NCBI GenBank assembly: GCA_017483575.1
Contig: JAFUWF010000009.1
Span: 1 to 54,328, forward strand
DNA from: Bacteroidales bacterium
GTDB taxonomy: Bacteria; Bacteroidota; Bacteroidia; Bacteroidales; P3
DNA: 54,328 bases
Direction: 5' to 3'
Positions 7,179 through 17,407 of this stretch are shown here, piece after piece. Position numbers and translations under genes: made by a program. The notes under the pieces were generated by a model. It made no database searches and was not told the DNA's origin. It saw only the letters and a list, made by a program, of their open reading frames with translations. Every line of letters starts with the position of its first letter. The stretch's first letter is position 1.

Positions 7179-7952
7179 TTACGATTGTTTGTTCTCGATG
7201 AAGTCGAAGGTGGTGAGAATGTCGGGTCCGTTGGCGGTGATGGCTACGGTGTGCTCGAAGTGGGCAGCGGGCTTGCCGTCGCGGGTGCGGCAGGTCCAGC
7301 CGTCCTCCTTGGAGAACTTGACGTTCTTGGAGCCCATGCACACCATGGGTTCTACGGCGATGACCATGCCCTCTTTGAGGAGGGGGCCCGTGCCGGGGAC
7401 ACCGAAGTTGGGCACGTTGGGGGATTCGTGCATCTTGAATCCCACGCCGTGGCCGCAGAGTTCGCGCACAACGGAGTAGCCGTTCTTCTCGCAGTGCATC
7501 TGGACAGCATGGCTGATGTCGCCCACCCTGTTGCCTGCCTTGCAGCGGTCGAGGCCGAGGAAGAGGGCTTCGCGGGTGACATTCATCAGGCGTTGCATCT
7601 CGGGGCTGACGGGGCCGACGGGGAATGTGAAGGCCGAGTCGGCAACATAGCCGTTGAGTTCGATGACGCAGTCGAGCGACACGTTGTCGCCTTCCTTGAT
7701 GAAGAGGTCGCCGGGGATGCCGTGCACAACGACGTCGTTGACCGAGATGCAGAAGGCCGAGGGGAAGCCTTCGAAGCCTTTGCAGAGGGGTTTGGCACCG
7801 TTGTCGCGGATGTACCGCTCACCGATCTGGTCGAGGAAGGAAGTGGTGACGCCCGGACGGATATGACGGCCCACCTCCGCGAGAGTTTTCCCGAGGAGGA
7901 GGCCGGCATCACGTATGAGCTCTATTTCTTCTTTTGTCTTGAGCAGTATCAT
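7179..7952 (-). CDS. map: type I methionine aminopeptidase
   Basis: 257 residues. The enzyme removes the initiator methionine from new proteins. The two-metal site is complete: Asp94 (LDCV), Asp105 (VADSA), His168 (GHGVG), Glu201 (AVEPM) and Glu233 (FEHTV), with the active-site His78 in VVHGIPG. There is no N-terminal extension, so it is the short type Ia form. It sits between secY and infA, as is usual in Bacteroidetes spc operons. Confidence 0.97.
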   Translation of the reverse strand: MILLKTKEEIELIRDAGLLLGKTLAEVGRHIRPGVTTSFLDQIGERYIRDNGAKPLCKGFEGFPSAFCISVNDVVVHGIPGDLFIKEGDNVSLDCVIELNGYVADSAFTFPVGPVSPEMQRLMNVTREALFLGLDRCKAGNRVGDISHAVQMHCEKNGYSVVRELCGHGVGFKMHESPNVPNFGVPGTGPLLKEGMVIAVEPMVCMGSKNVKFSKEDGWTCRTRDGKPAAHFEHTVAITANGPDILTTFDFIENKQS

Positions 7953-7978
7953 TCTTTTCCTTTGACGTTTTTGGGGGG

Positions 7979-9334
7979 TTAAGCCTGGATGGACATCGAG
8001 GTGCGTCCCTTGATGCGACCGGTCTTGGTGAGGCCGTCGTAGTGGCGCATCAGGAGGTGGCTCTCGATCTGCTGAAGGGTGTCGAGGATGACACCGACGA
8101 GGATGAGCAGGGAGGTTCCACCGTAGAACTGAGCGAACTGGGTGTTGACACCAAAGAGGCGGACGATGGCCGGCAGGATGGCCACGATGGCGAGGAAGAT
8201 GGAGCCGGGGAGGGTGATCTTGGAGAGGATGCCCTCGAGGTACTCGGCAGTCTTCTTGCCGGGCTTGACGCCGGGGATGAATCCACCGTTCTTCTTCATG
8301 TCCTCGGCCATCTGGTTGGGATTGATGGCGATGGCGGTATAGAAGTAGGTGAACACGACCACAAGGATGAAGAACACCAGGTTGTACCAGAAGCTGTTGT
8401 AGTCGGCAAAAGCCATAGCGAACTTGCTGGAGGAGTTGTCGGAGAATCCCATGAAGGTGATGGGCAGGAACATGATTGCCTGGGCAAAGATGATGGGCAT
8501 GACGCCGGCTGCGTTGACCTTGATGGGGATGTACTGACGGACGCCACCGTACTGCTTGTTACCGACGATGCGCTTGGCATACTGCACGGGGATGCGGCGG
8601 GTGCCCTGCACAAGGAGGATGACCAGCAGGATGACGGCGAGGAGGACAACAAGTTCGAAGAGGAACATCACCAGACCACCACCTTCGGAGAGACGGGAGG
8701 CGAACTCGGCCGACAGGGCGAAGGGGAGACGGGCGATGATACCAATCATAATCAGAAGCGAGATGCCATTGCCGACGCCTTTGTCGGTAATGCGCTCACC
8801 GAGCCACATGACGAAGAGGGTTCCGCTGATCAGGATGATGATGCTGCTAGCCCAGAAGAACACCGAAGGCGAAGCACCCGTGAAGGGGTGGAGCGCATAG
8901 GGGGTGGCACCGAGCTGGTAGGTCATGTTGGAGATGTAGGCGGGAGCCTGCAGGCCAGTGACGATGACGGTGAGCCAGCGAGTGATCTGATTCATTTTTC
9001 TACGGCCACTTTCACCTTCCCTCTGCATTTTCTGGAACTTGGGGACCACCATCACGAGCAGCTGGATCACGATGGATGCCGTGATGTAAGGCATGATGCC
9101 CAAGGCAAAGATGGAGGCATTGGAGAATGCTCCACCCGAGAACATGTTGAGAAGGCCCATCAGACCCTCGGAGCCCTGCTTTCTGAGGACTTCGAGCTGA
9201 GAGGGGTCGACACCTGGGAGCACGACGTAGGAGCCAATGCGGTAGATCAGCACCAGACCGATGGTGTAGAGGATTCGTTTCCGCAGGTCTTCAATCGACC
9301 AGATGTTCTTAAGTGTCTGTATTAATCGCTTCAT
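7979..9334 (-). CDS. secY: preprotein translocase subunit SecY
   Basis: 451 residues with about ten hydrophobic segments. Recognisable family stretches include RILYTIGLVLIYRIGSYVVL near the N-terminus, GIMPYITASIVIQLL, and VNAAGVMPIIFAQAIMFLP in the C-terminal half. It forms the channel for Sec-dependent secretion, with SecE and SecG encoded elsewhere. It follows rplO by 15 bases and precedes map. The C-terminal end (GRIKGRTSMSIQA) resembles other Bacteroidetes SecY. Confidence 0.97.
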   Translation of the reverse strand: MKRLIQTLKNIWSIEDLRKRILYTIGLVLIYRIGSYVVLPGVDPSQLEVLRKQGSEGLMGLLNMFSGGAFSNASIFALGIMPYITASIVIQLLVMVVPKFQKMQREGESGRRKMNQITRWLTVIVTGLQAPAYISNMTYQLGATPYALHPFTGASPSVFFWASSIIILISGTLFVMWLGERITDKGVGNGISLLIMIGIIARLPFALSAEFASRLSEGGGLVMFLFELVVLLAVILLVILLVQGTRRIPVQYAKRIVGNKQYGGVRQYIPIKVNAAGVMPIIFAQAIMFLPITFMGFSDNSSSKFAMAFADYNSFWYNLVFFILVVVFTYFYTAIAINPNQMAEDMKKNGGFIPGVKPGKKTAEYLEGILSKITLPGSIFLAIVAILPAIVRLFGVNTQFAQFYGGTSLLILVGVILDTLQQIESHLLMRHYDGLTKTGRIKGRTSMSIQA

Positions 9335-9349
9335 TGTAATGGAATTGTA

Positions 9350-9799
9350 TTATTCAATAACGGTAGCAACGCCGCCTTTGTCCTCGATGGCCTTCTTGGC
9401 AGTGGCCGAGAAAGCGTGGGCGGTGACGTTGACAGCCTTGGCGAGTTCGCCACGGCCCAAGATCTTGATACGATCCTTGCCGGAGATGAGACCGTTCTCC
9501 TTCAGCACGTCGATGTTGAAGTCGGTGATGTTCTTGGCCTCGGCAAGGGCATTGAGGGTATCGATGTTGATGCCGACGTACTCGACACGGTTGATGTTCT
9601 TGAAGCCGAACTTGGGGACACGGCGATAGAGGGGCATCTGGCCACCTTCGAAGCCGACCTTCTGGTGGTAGCCGGAGCGAGCCTTGGCACCCTTGTTACC
9701 GCGGGTGGCGGTGCCACCTTTGCCGGAACCGGCACCACGGCCGATGCGTTTCGAATGCTTGATGGATCCTTCAGCAGGCTTGAGATTGCTTAAGTTCAT
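9350..9799 (-). CDS. rplO: 50S ribosomal protein L15
   Basis: 149 residues. It begins MNLSNLKPAEGSIKHSKRIG, followed by the Gly-rich loop GRGAGSGKGGTATRGNKGAK that threads into 23S rRNA, and a globular C-terminal half. It binds late in 50S assembly. Located between rpmD and secY. Complete. Confidence 0.97.
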   Translation of the reverse strand: MNLSNLKPAEGSIKHSKRIGRGAGSGKGGTATRGNKGAKARSGYHQKVGFEGGQMPLYRRVPKFGFKNINRVEYVGINIDTLNALAEAKNITDFNIDVLKENGLISGKDRIKILGRGELAKAVNVTAHAFSATAKKAIEDKGGVATVIE

Positions 9800-9828
9800 T
9801 ATATCTTTCCTTTCTTTCTTTTACTAGG

Positions 9829-10014
9829 TTAAATTTCTTCGACAGTGATGAGGTGCTTGACCTTATCAATCATGCCCATAATCTGGGGGGTGGCGACAAC
9901 CTCACGGGTGTGGTTGATGCGACGCAGGCCCAGAGCGGCCATGGTGCGTTTCTGACGGGCGGGGCGGCCGATTATACTTCTGACCTGTTTGATTCTGAGT
10001 TTCTTTTCTGCCAT
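9829..10014 (-). CDS. rpmD: 50S ribosomal protein L30
   Basis: 61 residues, the normal bacterial length: LRIKQVRSIIGRPARQKRTM and ALGLRRINHTREV are family hallmarks. It lies 20 bases after rpsE and before rplO. Complete. Confidence 0.96.
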   Translation of the reverse strand: MAEKKLRIKQVRSIIGRPARQKRTMAALGLRRINHTREVVATPQIMGMIDKVKHLITVEEI

Positions 10015-10034
10015 AATCTTGACCTCCTATTAAT

Positions 10035-10553
10035 TTAACCATTAAACACTTTGTCGAGAGAAATACCGCGGAGCTGGGACACCATGTAGGGATCCTTCAT
10101 CTGGAGAAGGGCGTTGATGGTGGCCTTGACGACGCTGTGGGGGTTGGAAGAGCCTTTGCACTTGGCAAGGACGTCCTTGACACCCACGCTCTCGAGGACA
10201 GCACGCATGGCACCGCCGGCGATGACACCGGTACCGGGGGCAGCGGGTTTGAGGAAGACCTTGGCACCGCTGTACTTACCACACTGCTCGTGGGGGATGG
10301 TACCCTTCAGCACGGGGACGCGGATGAGGTTCTTCTTGGCATCGTCGATACCTTTCTGAACAGCGGCCTGGACCTCCTTGGCTTTGCCGAGGCCATAGCC
10401 GACAACACCGTTTTCATTTCCAATAACGACAATGGCAGCAAAGGTGAAGGTTCTACCACCTTTGGTGACCTTGGTGACGCGATTGATAGCGACAAGACGA
10501 TCTTTGAATTCGATCTCGCTCGATTTTACTCTTTTAATGTTTACTTCTGCCAT
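10035..10553 (-). CDS. rpsE: 30S ribosomal protein S5
   Basis: 172 residues. The N-terminal double-stranded RNA-binding fold contains [20 protein letters not shown] and [10 protein letters not shown]; the C-terminal domain has [16 protein letters not shown]. It lies at the mRNA entry channel and affects decoding accuracy. Seven bases separate it from rplR. Complete. Confidence 0.97.
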   Translation of the reverse strand: MAEVNIKRVKSSEIEFKDRLVAINRVTKVTKGGRTFTFAAIVVIGNENGVVGYGLGKAKEVQAAVQKGIDDAKKNLIRVPVLKGTIPHEQCGKYSGAKVFLKPAAPGTGVIAGGAMRAVLESVGVKDVLAKCKGSSNPHSVVKATINALLQMKDPYMVSQLRGISLDKVFNG

Positions 10554-10560
10554 GACTTTA

Positions 10561-10914
10561 TTAGAATTTTAAACCACCTTCTCTGGCACCGTCGGCCAAG
10601 CTCTTCACGCGGCCGTGGTAGAGGTAACCATTACGGTCAAAAACAACGGTATTGATACCAGCGGCAATGGCGCGCTCGGCAACAGCTTTGCCGACCTTGG
10701 TGGCCACTTCGCTCTTTGTGCCACTCTTTTCAAAGCCTTTCTCGCGGGAAGAGGCTGCGGTCAGTGTCACACCTTTTACATCGTCAATCACCTGAGCGTA
10801 GATTTCCTTGTTGCTTCTGAAAACCGACAGGCGGGGCATCTCAGCGGTACCGCTGATTTTGTGACGGATGCGGAATTTGATTTTTGTTCTTCTTATGTCT
10901 TTTTTTGTTGCCAT
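10561..10914 (-). CDS. rplR: 50S ribosomal protein L18
   Basis: 117 residues with the L18 core [18 protein letters not shown] and the C-terminal [19 protein letters not shown]. It binds 5S rRNA together with L5. Located between rplF and rpsE. Normal length. Confidence 0.97.
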   Translation of the reverse strand: MATKKDIRRTKIKFRIRHKISGTAEMPRLSVFRSNKEIYAQVIDDVKGVTLTAASSREKGFEKSGTKSEVATKVGKAVAERAIAAGINTVVFDRNGYLYHGRVKSLADGAREGGLKF

Positions 10915-10961
10915 AATTGTTCTTTCTTTTGGCTTTTGGCAATTTCATTTTACCTTACTAT

Positions 10962-11516
10962 TTATTTAGCAGCAGCTTTACCAGCCTTCTTACGGACCTC
11001 TTCGCCCTGGAAGCGGATACCCTTACCCTTGTAAGGCTCAGGCTTGCGGAGCGAACGGATTTTGGCTGCGGCCTGACCAAGGATCTGCTTGTCGCAGCAG
11101 GTCATGGTGATGATGGGGTTCTTACCTTTCTCGGTGACGGTCTCGACCTTGATTTCGGGGGCGAGCTCGAAGAAAATCTTGTGGGAATAACCGAGGTCCA
11201 TCTCCATAACGTTGCCGGTGGCCTGGACTTTGTAACCCACGCCGATGACTTCCTGAACGGTCTTGAAACCTTCGCTGACGCCTTTCACCATGTTGGCGGC
11301 AAGGGCACGGTAGAGGCCGTGCATGGCCTTGGTCTCGCGCTCGTCGTTGGGACGGTTGAAATGGAGCACGCCATCTTCGACCTTCATCTCGATCATGGGG
11401 TTCACTTTCTGGTTGAGTTCTCCCAGGGGGCCTTTGACGGTCAGAACATTGTCATCAGAAATCTTCACTTCGACACCTTTGGGAAGGTGGATGGGCATTT
11501 TACCTATTCTTGACAT
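10962..11516 (-). CDS. rplF: 50S ribosomal protein L6
   Basis: 184 residues made of two similar domains: MSRIGKMPIHLPKGVEVKIS opens the first. The second ends in the conserved RSLRKPEPYKGKGIRFQGE and a basic Ala/Lys tail. It sits near the factor-binding site of the 50S subunit. Located between rpsH and rplR. Complete. Confidence 0.97.
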   Translation of the reverse strand: MSRIGKMPIHLPKGVEVKISDDNVLTVKGPLGELNQKVNPMIEMKVEDGVLHFNRPNDERETKAMHGLYRALAANMVKGVSEGFKTVQEVIGVGYKVQATGNVMEMDLGYSHKIFFELAPEIKVETVTEKGKNPIITMTCCDKQILGQAAAKIRSLRKPEPYKGKGIRFQGEEVRKKAGKAAAK

Positions 11517-11537
11517 TTTCTAATTCTCCTCTCTTGA

Positions 11538-11939
11538 TTAGCTGATGTAACATAAAACTTCGCCGCCCACGTTGAGGGTACGGGCTTCCTTGTCGGTCAT
11601 GAGGCCTTTGGAAGTGGACACGATGGCGATGCCGAGACCATTGAGGACGCGAGGCATCTCGTCGACGGAGACATACTTACGCAGACCAGGGCTGGAGACA
11701 CGCTTGAGCTCAGCGATGGCCGACTGTTTGGTGAGGGGGTGATACTTCAGAGCAATCTTGATGCTCTGGTTGTGGGAGCCTTCATTCTCGAACTTGTAGT
11801 TGAGGATGTAGCCTTTCTCGAAGAGAATCTTGGTGATTTCCTTCTTCAGTTTGGAACCGGGGATTTCGACCACGCGATGCTTGGCGGCAATGGCGTTTCT
11901 CATGCGGGTCAAGTAATCTGCAATAGGATCTGTTACCAT
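11538..11939 (-). CDS. rpsH: 30S ribosomal protein S8
   Basis: 133 residues: [18 protein letters not shown] at the N-terminus and [20 protein letters not shown] toward the C-terminus are diagnostic. It is a central-domain 16S rRNA binder, and in enterobacteria the translational repressor of the spc operon; whether that holds here is unknown. A 72-base gap separates it from rpsN. Confidence 0.97.
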   Translation of the reverse strand: MVTDPIADYLTRMRNAIAAKHRVVEIPGSKLKKEITKILFEKGYILNYKFENEGSHNQSIKIALKYHPLTKQSAIAELKRVSSPGLRKYVSVDEMPRVLNGLGIAIVSTSKGLMTDKEARTLNVGGEVLCYIS

Positions 11940-12011
11940 TTTAATTTTTTGATTTTAAGTTTTGTAGTATTGGTGTTATGCCAACTTGCAAAGCTACCAA
12001 TAAATTATTTC

Positions 12012-12311
12012 TTACCAACTTGCTTTTTTCACGCCGGGAATGAGACCGGAGACTGCCATCTCGCGGAAGTTAATACGCGAGATACCGAACTGGCGCATGT
12101 AGCCCTTGGGGCGGCCGGTCAGCTGGCAGCGGTTGTGCATGCGGATGGGGCATGCATTCTTCGGAAGCTTCTGAAGGGCGATGACAGCCTTCTCGACATC
12201 CTCAGGTTCGCCGGTGCGGACAATTTCTTTCAGGGCAGCGCGCTTGGCGGCGTACTTGGCCACCATCTTAGCTCTCTTGCGCTCTCTTGCTTTAATCGAT
12301 TCTTTAGCCAT
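12012..12311 (-). CDS. rpsN: 30S ribosomal protein S14
   Basis: 99 residues, the long form without a CxxC zinc ribbon. Motifs: [19 protein letters not shown], and [20 protein letters not shown] near the C-terminus. It assembles late into the 30S head. It lies 5 bases after rplE. Confidence 0.97.
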   Translation of the reverse strand: MAKESIKARERKRAKMVAKYAAKRAALKEIVRTGEPEDVEKAVIALQKLPKNACPIRMHNRCQLTGRPKGYMRQFGISRINFREMAVSGLIPGVKKASW

Positions 12312-12316
12312 TATGC

Positions 12317-12877
12317 TTATTTTTGTTGATTCTTGAACGGTAAACCGAACTCTTTGAGCAGCGACATAGCCTCTTTGTCGGTCTGAGCCGAGGTAACGAA
12401 GGTGATGTCCATACCCTGGATGCGGTCGATTTTGTCGATGTCGATCTCAGGGAAGATAATCTGCTCGGCGATGCCAAAGGTGTAGTTACCCTTGCCGTCG
12501 AAGCCCTTGTCGTTGATGCCGCGGAAGTCGCGGATACGGGGGATAGAGGCGGTGACGAGGCGCTCGAGGAACTCGTACATGCGCTCGCCGCGGAGGGTCA
12601 CGCGGACACCGATGGGCATGCCACGGCGCAGCTTGAAGTTGGAAATATCCTTGCGCGACTTGGTGGCGACAGCCTTCTGACCGGTGATGGCGGTCATTTC
12701 CTCGATGCCTTTGTCGATGACCTTCTTGTCAGCGATGGCGACCTTGCCGAGACCCTGGTTCAGGGTTATCTTCATCAGACGAGGAGCCTGCATGACGGTC
12801 TTATAGCCATACTCTTTCATCAGAGCAGGCAGAATTTCCTCTTTGTATTTGGTCTTTAATGCGGGAATGTATGCCAT
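12317..12877 (-). CDS. rplE: 50S ribosomal protein L5
   Basis: 186 residues. Diagnostic stretches: [60 protein letters not shown]. It carries 5S rRNA into the 50S subunit and bridges to S13. Its ATG shares one base with the rplX stop (TAATG), implying coupled translation. Confidence 0.97.
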   Translation of the reverse strand: MAYIPALKTKYKEEILPALMKEYGYKTVMQAPRLMKITLNQGLGKVAIADKKVIDKGIEEMTAITGQKAVATKSRKDISNFKLRRGMPIGVRVTLRGERMYEFLERLVTASIPRIRDFRGINDKGFDGKGNYTFGIAEQIIFPEIDIDKIDRIQGMDITFVTSAQTDKEAMSLLKEFGLPFKNQQK

Positions 12878-13191
12878 TACTTAATCTCCTCTCCTGTTTT
12901 TTTAGAATAACGGACTACTTTGCCAGTCTTTTCGTCAACACGGCGGCCAACCTTGGTGGGGGTCTTTCCGACGACAACCATGAGGTTGGAGATGTGAATA
13001 GGAGCTTCCTGTTCAACAATACCGCCCTGGGTGTTCTTGGCGTTGGGCTTGGTATGTTTCTTGTTCACGTTGACACCCTCGACGATGGCGCGATTCTTTT
13101 CGGGATAGACCTTCAGGACCTTGGCGATTTTGCCTTTGTCATCGCCGGCGATCACCTGAACCATATCCCCTTTCTTAACGTGCAGTTTCAT
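12877..13191 (-). CDS. rplX: 50S ribosomal protein L24
   Basis: 104 residues starting [20 protein letters not shown], the KOW motif of L24, followed by [20 protein letters not shown] and a basic end. It initiates 50S assembly by binding the 5' end of 23S rRNA. The stop overlaps the rplE start by one base. Confidence 0.97.
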   Translation of the reverse strand: MKLHVKKGDMVQVIAGDDKGKIAKVLKVYPEKNRAIVEGVNVNKKHTKPNAKNTQGGIVEQEAPIHISNLMVVVGKTPTKVGRRVDEKTGKVVRYSKKTGEEIK

Positions 13192-13215
13192 TGTTCTCTT
13201 CTTTCTTTTAATAAA

Positions 13216-13584
13216 TTACAATACTTCGGGAGCGAGAGAGACAATCTTCATAAACTGTTTCTCGCGCAGTTCACGACCCACGGGGCCGAAGATACGGGTG
13301 CCACGGAGCTCATCGGCGGCGGTGAGCAAGACGCAGGCATTGTCGTCGAAGCGGATGTACGAACCATCATTGCGACGAATCTCTTTCTTGGTGCGCACCA
13401 CGACTGCTTTGGAAACGCTACCCTTCTTCACGTTGCCGGAGGGAAGAGCATCTTTGATGGCCACGACGATGGTATCGCCAATGGAAGCATAGCGCTTCTT
13501 GGTGCCACCAAGGACACGGATACACAGGGCACTCTTGGCACCGCTGTTATCGGCAACTGTCATTCTGGTTTCTTGTTGTATCAT
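13216..13584 (-). CDS. rplN: 50S ribosomal protein L14
   Basis: 122 residues: [20 protein letters not shown] is the canonical start and [20 protein letters not shown] the canonical end. It lies at the subunit interface and contacts 16S helix 44. Located between rpsQ and rplX. Length exactly as expected. Confidence 0.98.
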   Translation of the reverse strand: MIQQETRMTVADNSGAKSALCIRVLGGTKKRYASIGDTIVVAIKDALPSGNVKKGSVSKAVVVRTKKEIRRNDGSYIRFDDNACVLLTAADELRGTRIFGPVGRELREKQFMKIVSLAPEVL

Positions 13585-13611
13585 TTCTCTTTAGTTTTTC
13601 TGATAGGTGGA

Positions 13612-13866
13612 CTATTTAGCCTTCTCGACGATCTCGACCAGACGCCAGCATTTGTTCTTGCTCAGGGGGCGGGTCTCCATGATACGGACGGTGTCTCCGA
13701 TGTTAGCCTCATTCTTTTCGTCGTGGGCCATGAATTTAGTGGACTTCTTAACGAACTTGCCGTACTTGGGGTGTTTCACCTTACGCTCGACGAGAATCAC
13801 GATGGATTTGTCCATCTTGTTGCTGACCACAACACCGATTCTTTCTTTTCTTAAATTTCTTTCCAT
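13612..13866 (-). CDS. rpsQ: 30S ribosomal protein S17
   Basis: 84 residues of an OB fold: [20 protein letters not shown], then [19 protein letters not shown] and [21 protein letters not shown] primary 16S rRNA binder. Located between rpmC and rplN. Confidence 0.97.
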   Translation of the reverse strand: MERNLRKERIGVVVSNKMDKSIVILVERKVKHPKYGKFVKKSTKFMAHDEKNEANIGDTVRIMETRPLSKNKCWRLVEIVEKAK

Positions 13867-13897
13867 CTTAACACTTGGATTTTACGAGTTGCCATGC

Positions 13898-14101
13898 TTA
13901 CTTTTTGTCGGCGATTTCACGCGCGCGGAGCTCTGTAAGGCAGCGGGCAATGTTTTTTCTACTTTCTTTAATTTTGTTGGGATTCTCGAGAGGGGAAACG
14001 GCATGGGTCAGAAGCATCTTCTGATAAGTGGCACGCTCGGTCTCAAGTCTCTCCTTCAATTCAGCAGTCGAGAGCTCTTTTAAAACAATTTCATTCTTCA
14101 T
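13898..14101 (-). CDS. rpmC: 50S ribosomal protein L29
   Basis: 67 residues forming a two-helix hairpin: LKELSTAELKERLETERATY and NIARCLTELRAREIADKK. L29 lies at the polypeptide exit where trigger factor and SRP dock. Located between rplP and rpsQ. Confidence 0.95.
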   Translation of the reverse strand: MKNEIVLKELSTAELKERLETERATYQKMLLTHAVSPLENPNKIKESRKNIARCLTELRAREIADKK

Positions 14102-14119
14102 GACTGAGGTTCTTCTTAT

Positions 14120-14542
14120 TTATTCTTCGATATAGTCTCTTTTGACAACAAATTTGGTCGAGATGGGAAGTTTCTGAGCGGCCAAACGGAGAGCCTCTTT
14201 AGCAACATCCATGGGAACACCCTCGCACTCGAACAGCATGGTGCCGGGCATGACGCGGGCGACGAAATACTCGGGAGCACCCTTACCTTTACCCATACGG
14301 ACCTCATTGGGCTTCTTGGTGATGGGCTTGTCCGGGAAGATACGAATCCAAATCTGACCTTCACGTTTCATGTGACGCGTTACAGCTTGACGAGCAGCCT
14401 CTATTTGACGGCCAGTGATGAAGCATGTCTCAAGCGATTTGATACCGAAGGTACCGAATGCAAGTTCATGGCCACGGAAGGCATTACCTTTAATCTTGCC
14501 TTTCTGCTGCTTTCTATATCTTGTTTTCTTAGGTTGTAACAT
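14120..14542 (-). CDS. rplP: 50S ribosomal protein L16
   Basis: 140 residues: [20 protein letters not shown] at the start, [20 protein letters not shown], and [19 protein letters not shown]. It contacts tRNA at the A site and completes the peptidyl transferase region. Eighteen bases separate it from rpmC. A 59-base gap with heptameric repeats separates it from rpsC. Confidence 0.97.
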   Translation of the reverse strand: MLQPKKTRYRKQQKGKIKGNAFRGHELAFGTFGIKSLETCFITGRQIEAARQAVTRHMKREGQIWIRIFPDKPITKKPNEVRMGKGKGAPEYFVARVMPGTMLFECEGVPMDVAKEALRLAAQKLPISTKFVVKRDYIEE

Positions 14543-14554
14543 TTCTTCTTTTTG

Positions 14555-14596
14555 TTTAGTGTTTAGTTTTTAGTGACTTGACGCTAACGCTAAACC
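14555..14596. repeat. seven-base tandem repeat tract between rpsC and rplP
   Basis: Six consecutive 7-mers: TTTAGTG, TTTAGTT, TTTAGTG, ACTTGAC, GCTAACG, CTAAACC. The first and last parts are also inverted relative to each other (GTTTAG against CTAAAC), so the tract can fold back. It occupies most of the gap between the two genes. Confidence 0.7.
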
Positions 14597-14601
14597 TATT
14601 A

Positions 14602-15357
14602 TTATTTACTATTGTTATTTCTGCTGCCCTGACGACGACGGGGTGCGCCTTCCGGACGACGGCCTGCGCCCATGGCACCGGGACGGTGGTCTTTCTGCTG
14701 ACCGCCAACGGTGGAGGGAACGAGCTCGGGTCTGCCATAGATGACACCACGGCAAATCCACACCTTGATACCGATACGGCCATAGGTGGTGTGAGCCTCG
14801 GCGTTAGCATAGTCGATATCGGCACGCAGCGTGTGCAGAGGAGTACGACCCTCTTTGAAGTGCTCGCTACGAGCGATTTCAGCGCCGCCGATACGGCCGG
14901 CGATGGAGACCTTGATACCTTCGGCACCGGTACGCATCGTGGAGGTGATGGCGTTCTTGATGGCGCGACGGTACTGGATACGGCCTTCAATCTGTTTGGC
15001 GATGTTCTGGGCAACGAGGACGGCATCCATCTCGGGGCGCTTCACCTCGCTGATGTTGATCTGCACATCCTTGCCAGTGAGCTTCTTGAGCTCCTCACGC
15101 AGTTTGTCAACCTCAGAACCAGCACGACCGATAATCAGACCCGGACGGGCCGAGTTAATCGTGACGGTGAGCAACTTAAGAGTACGCTCAATGTAAATCT
15201 TCGAGATGCTAGCCTTGGCAAGACGGGCGTTGAGATACTTACGGATCTTGTCGTCCTCAACGAGCTTCTGTTCAAATCTTCTTCCGCCAAACCAGTTAGA
15301 ATCCCATCCGCGGATGATACCTAATCTGTTTCCAATTGGGTTAGTTTTTTGTCCCAT
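14602..15357 (-). CDS. rpsC: 30S ribosomal protein S3
   Basis: 251 residues. The start [20 protein letters not shown] is the Bacteroidetes form. The KH domain carries [20 protein letters not shown], and the C-terminal domain has [20 protein letters not shown]. It ends in a Gly/Arg-rich tail. It lines the mRNA entry tunnel with S4 and S5. Located between rplV and rplP. Confidence 0.97.
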   Translation of the reverse strand: MGQKTNPIGNRLGIIRGWDSNWFGGRRFEQKLVEDDKIRKYLNARLAKASISKIYIERTLKLLTVTINSARPGLIIGRAGSEVDKLREELKKLTGKDVQINISEVKRPEMDAVLVAQNIAKQIEGRIQYRRAIKNAITSTMRTGAEGIKVSIAGRIGGAEIARSEHFKEGRTPLHTLRADIDYANAEAHTTYGRIGIKVWICRGVIYGRPELVPSTVGGQQKDHRPGAMGAGRRPEGAPRRRQGSRNNNSK

Positions 15358-15382
15358 TGTTGAGTTTCTTCTTTTTAATTAC

Positions 15383-15820
15383 TTATTTTGTTTCTTCTTT
15401 TTCAGCCTTAGCGACCGGGGCATCCTCAAGACGGCTGCCGAGAATCACGGTGATGTGGTTGCTGCGCTTGCGGATACGATAGCCACGACCCTGGGGGGCA
15501 GTGCGCATGCGCTTCATCGTGCGGCCTTCGTCGACCTTGATTTGTTTGACATACAGCCGAGCGTCCTCCATGCGGGCACCCTCGTTCTTGGCCTGCCAGT
15601 TGGCGATAGCCGAGAGGATAAGCTTGCGCATCTTGGGAGCGGACTCTCTGGGGTTATACTGAAGGATACCGAGAGCCTTCTCGACGTCGACACCACGGAC
15701 AAGGTCAGCGACGAGACGGGTCTTACGAGGCGAAGTAGGATTGTTCATCAACTTTGCCACATAAAGGGTCTTGTTGGCTTCTTTACGTGCTTCTGCACTA
15801 TTGTGTTTTCTACGTCCCAT
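15383..15820 (-). CDS. rplV: 50S ribosomal protein L22
   Basis: 145 residues: MNNPTSPRKTRLVADLVRG near the N-terminus and VDEGRTMKRMRTAPQGRGYR for the exit-tunnel hairpin. The short Glu/Lys-rich tail (VAKAEKEETK) is common in this phylum. It lines the nascent-chain tunnel opposite L4. Located between rpsS and rpsC. Confidence 0.97.
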   Translation of the reverse strand: MGRRKHNSAEARKEANKTLYVAKLMNNPTSPRKTRLVADLVRGVDVEKALGILQYNPRESAPKMRKLILSAIANWQAKNEGARMEDARLYVKQIKVDEGRTMKRMRTAPQGRGYRIRKRSNHITVILGSRLEDAPVAKAEKEETK

Positions 15821-15833
15821 TTTCTTTTAAAAT

Positions 15834-16112
15834 TTACTTTTTGCCTTTATCTTTAGATCCTGCATGGCCGCGGAAGATGCGGGTAGGAGCGAACTCGCCA
15901 AGCTTGTGACCCACCATGTTCTCGGTGACATACACGGGGATGAACTTGTTGCCGTTGTGCACGGCAATGGTCTGACCCACGAAGTCGGGCGAAATCATCG
16001 AAGCTCTCGACCATGTCTTGATGGTAACCTTCTTGTTGGACTGCTGTGCCTCGATTACACGTTTTTCCAGTTTGTGGAAAATATAAGGACCTTTCTTTAA
16101 TGAACGACTCAT
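15834..16112 (-). CDS. rpsS: 30S ribosomal protein S19
   Basis: 92 residues: [19 protein letters not shown], then [20 protein letters not shown] and [16 protein letters not shown]. It forms the 30S head complex with S13. Between rplB and rplV. Complete. Confidence 0.97.
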   Translation of the reverse strand: MSRSLKKGPYIFHKLEKRVIEAQQSNKKVTIKTWSRASMISPDFVGQTIAVHNGNKFIPVYVTENMVGHKLGEFAPTRIFRGHAGSKDKGKK

Positions 16113-16132
16113 TGTTTCTTCTTTTTACTGAG

Positions 16133-16957
16133 TTACTTCTTTCTTCTTTCGACGATGTACTTGCTCGACTGCTTCTTGGGAGCGCGAGTCTTGTAGCCCT
16201 TAGCCGGGATACCCTTGCGCGAACGAGGATGTCCGCCAGTCTGACGGCCTTCACCACCGCCCATCGGGTGGTCGACAGGGTTCATGACAACGCCACGGTT
16301 GCGCGGACGACGGCCGAGGTGACGGTTGCGGCCGGCTTTACCGCCGACTTCGAGGTTGTGCTCAGGGTTGCTCACGATACCGACGGTGGCACGGCAAGCC
16401 TGGAGAATCATGCGCATCTCGCCGCTGGGCATCTTGATGATGGCATACTTGTCGTCGCGGCTCATCAGCTGGGCATAGGCACCGGCCGAACGGACCATCT
16501 TGGCACCCTGGCCAGGACGAAGCTCGATATTGTGAATCAGCGTGCCGAAAGGAATCTCAGCAAGCAACAGGGCGTTTCCCACTTCGGGAGCGACACCGGC
16601 ACCGGACATGACGGTCTGTCCGACCTTCAGGCCCTGGGGGCAGAGGATGTAGCTCTTCTCGCCGTCGGCATAGCACACAAGTGCAATGCGAGAACTGCGG
16701 TTGGGGTCATACTCGATGGTCTTCACCACGGCGGGGATACCATCTTTGTTACGCTTGAAATCGACGAAACGGAACAACTGCTTGTGTCCGCCGCCGATAT
16801 AGCGCATCGTCATCTTACCCTGGTTGTTACGGCCACCGCTCTTGCGCTTGCCGTAAACAAGGCTCTTCTCCGGTCTGGTAGCGGTGATGTCGTCGTTGGT
16901 GACAACCAGTTTGTGGCGCTGACCAGGAGTCGTAGGTTTAATTTTCTTTAAAGCCAT
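16133..16957 (-). CDS. rplB: 50S ribosomal protein L2
   Basis: 274 residues. Core motifs include [20 protein letters not shown] and the C-terminal [20 protein letters not shown] with the conserved histidine near the peptidyl transferase centre. The basic tail is [14 protein letters not shown]. Essential for subunit joining. Between rplW and rpsS. Confidence 0.98.
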   Translation of the reverse strand: MALKKIKPTTPGQRHKLVVTNDDITATRPEKSLVYGKRKSGGRNNQGKMTMRYIGGGHKQLFRFVDFKRNKDGIPAVVKTIEYDPNRSSRIALVCYADGEKSYILCPQGLKVGQTVMSGAGVAPEVGNALLLAEIPFGTLIHNIELRPGQGAKMVRSAGAYAQLMSRDDKYAIIKMPSGEMRMILQACRATVGIVSNPEHNLEVGGKAGRNRHLGRRPRNRGVVMNPVDHPMGGGEGRQTGGHPRSRKGIPAKGYKTRAPKKQSSKYIVERRKK

Positions 16958-17017
16958 TTCTTTTTAATTCTTTTTAGTCTCTTATCAGTGGACTACACTA
17001 TTATTAATTATTCTGAT

Positions 17018-17371
17018 TTAAATGTTTGCGTAGAAATCGATGGTGTCGCCCTCGGCCAGAGTGACGATAGCTTTCTTAAAGGCATTGGTGCGGCCAGTAA
17101 GAAAGCCGGCTTTGGTATAGCGCGATTTCACCTTGCCGGAATAGTTCATGGTGTTGACGTCAATCACCTTCACATTGTAGAACTGCTCCACAGCATTCTT
17201 GATCTCAATCTTGTTGGCGCGTTTGTCGACAACAAAACCATAGCGGTTGTGAGCAGGAGCGGCGGCGATGCCCTTCTTACGCTGGATGCGGGTCTGGACA
17301 GGATTGGCCGCAGCCTCGGTGAGGCGGGTCATCTTTTCACTAATCAGCGGTTTTACTATAATGTTCATCAT
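17018..17371 (-). CDS. rplW: 50S ribosomal protein L23
   Basis: 117 residues from MMNIIVKPLISEKM (the second ATG, 3 bases in, is equally possible). VKPLISEKMTRLTEA and NRYGFVVDKRANKIEIKNAV are diagnostic. L23 forms the exit-tunnel docking site for SRP and trigger factor. It contains a Bacteroidetes-type insertion around QTRIQRKKGIAAAPAHNRYG. Between rplD and rplB. Confidence 0.96.
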   Translation of the reverse strand: MMNIIVKPLISEKMTRLTEAAANPVQTRIQRKKGIAAAPAHNRYGFVVDKRANKIEIKNAVEQFYNVKVIDVNTMNYSGKVKSRYTKAGFLTGRTNAFKKAIVTLAEGDTIDFYANI

Positions 17372-17407
17372 TTGTTAAATCTTCTTAAATCGTTATACTC
17401 ACATACC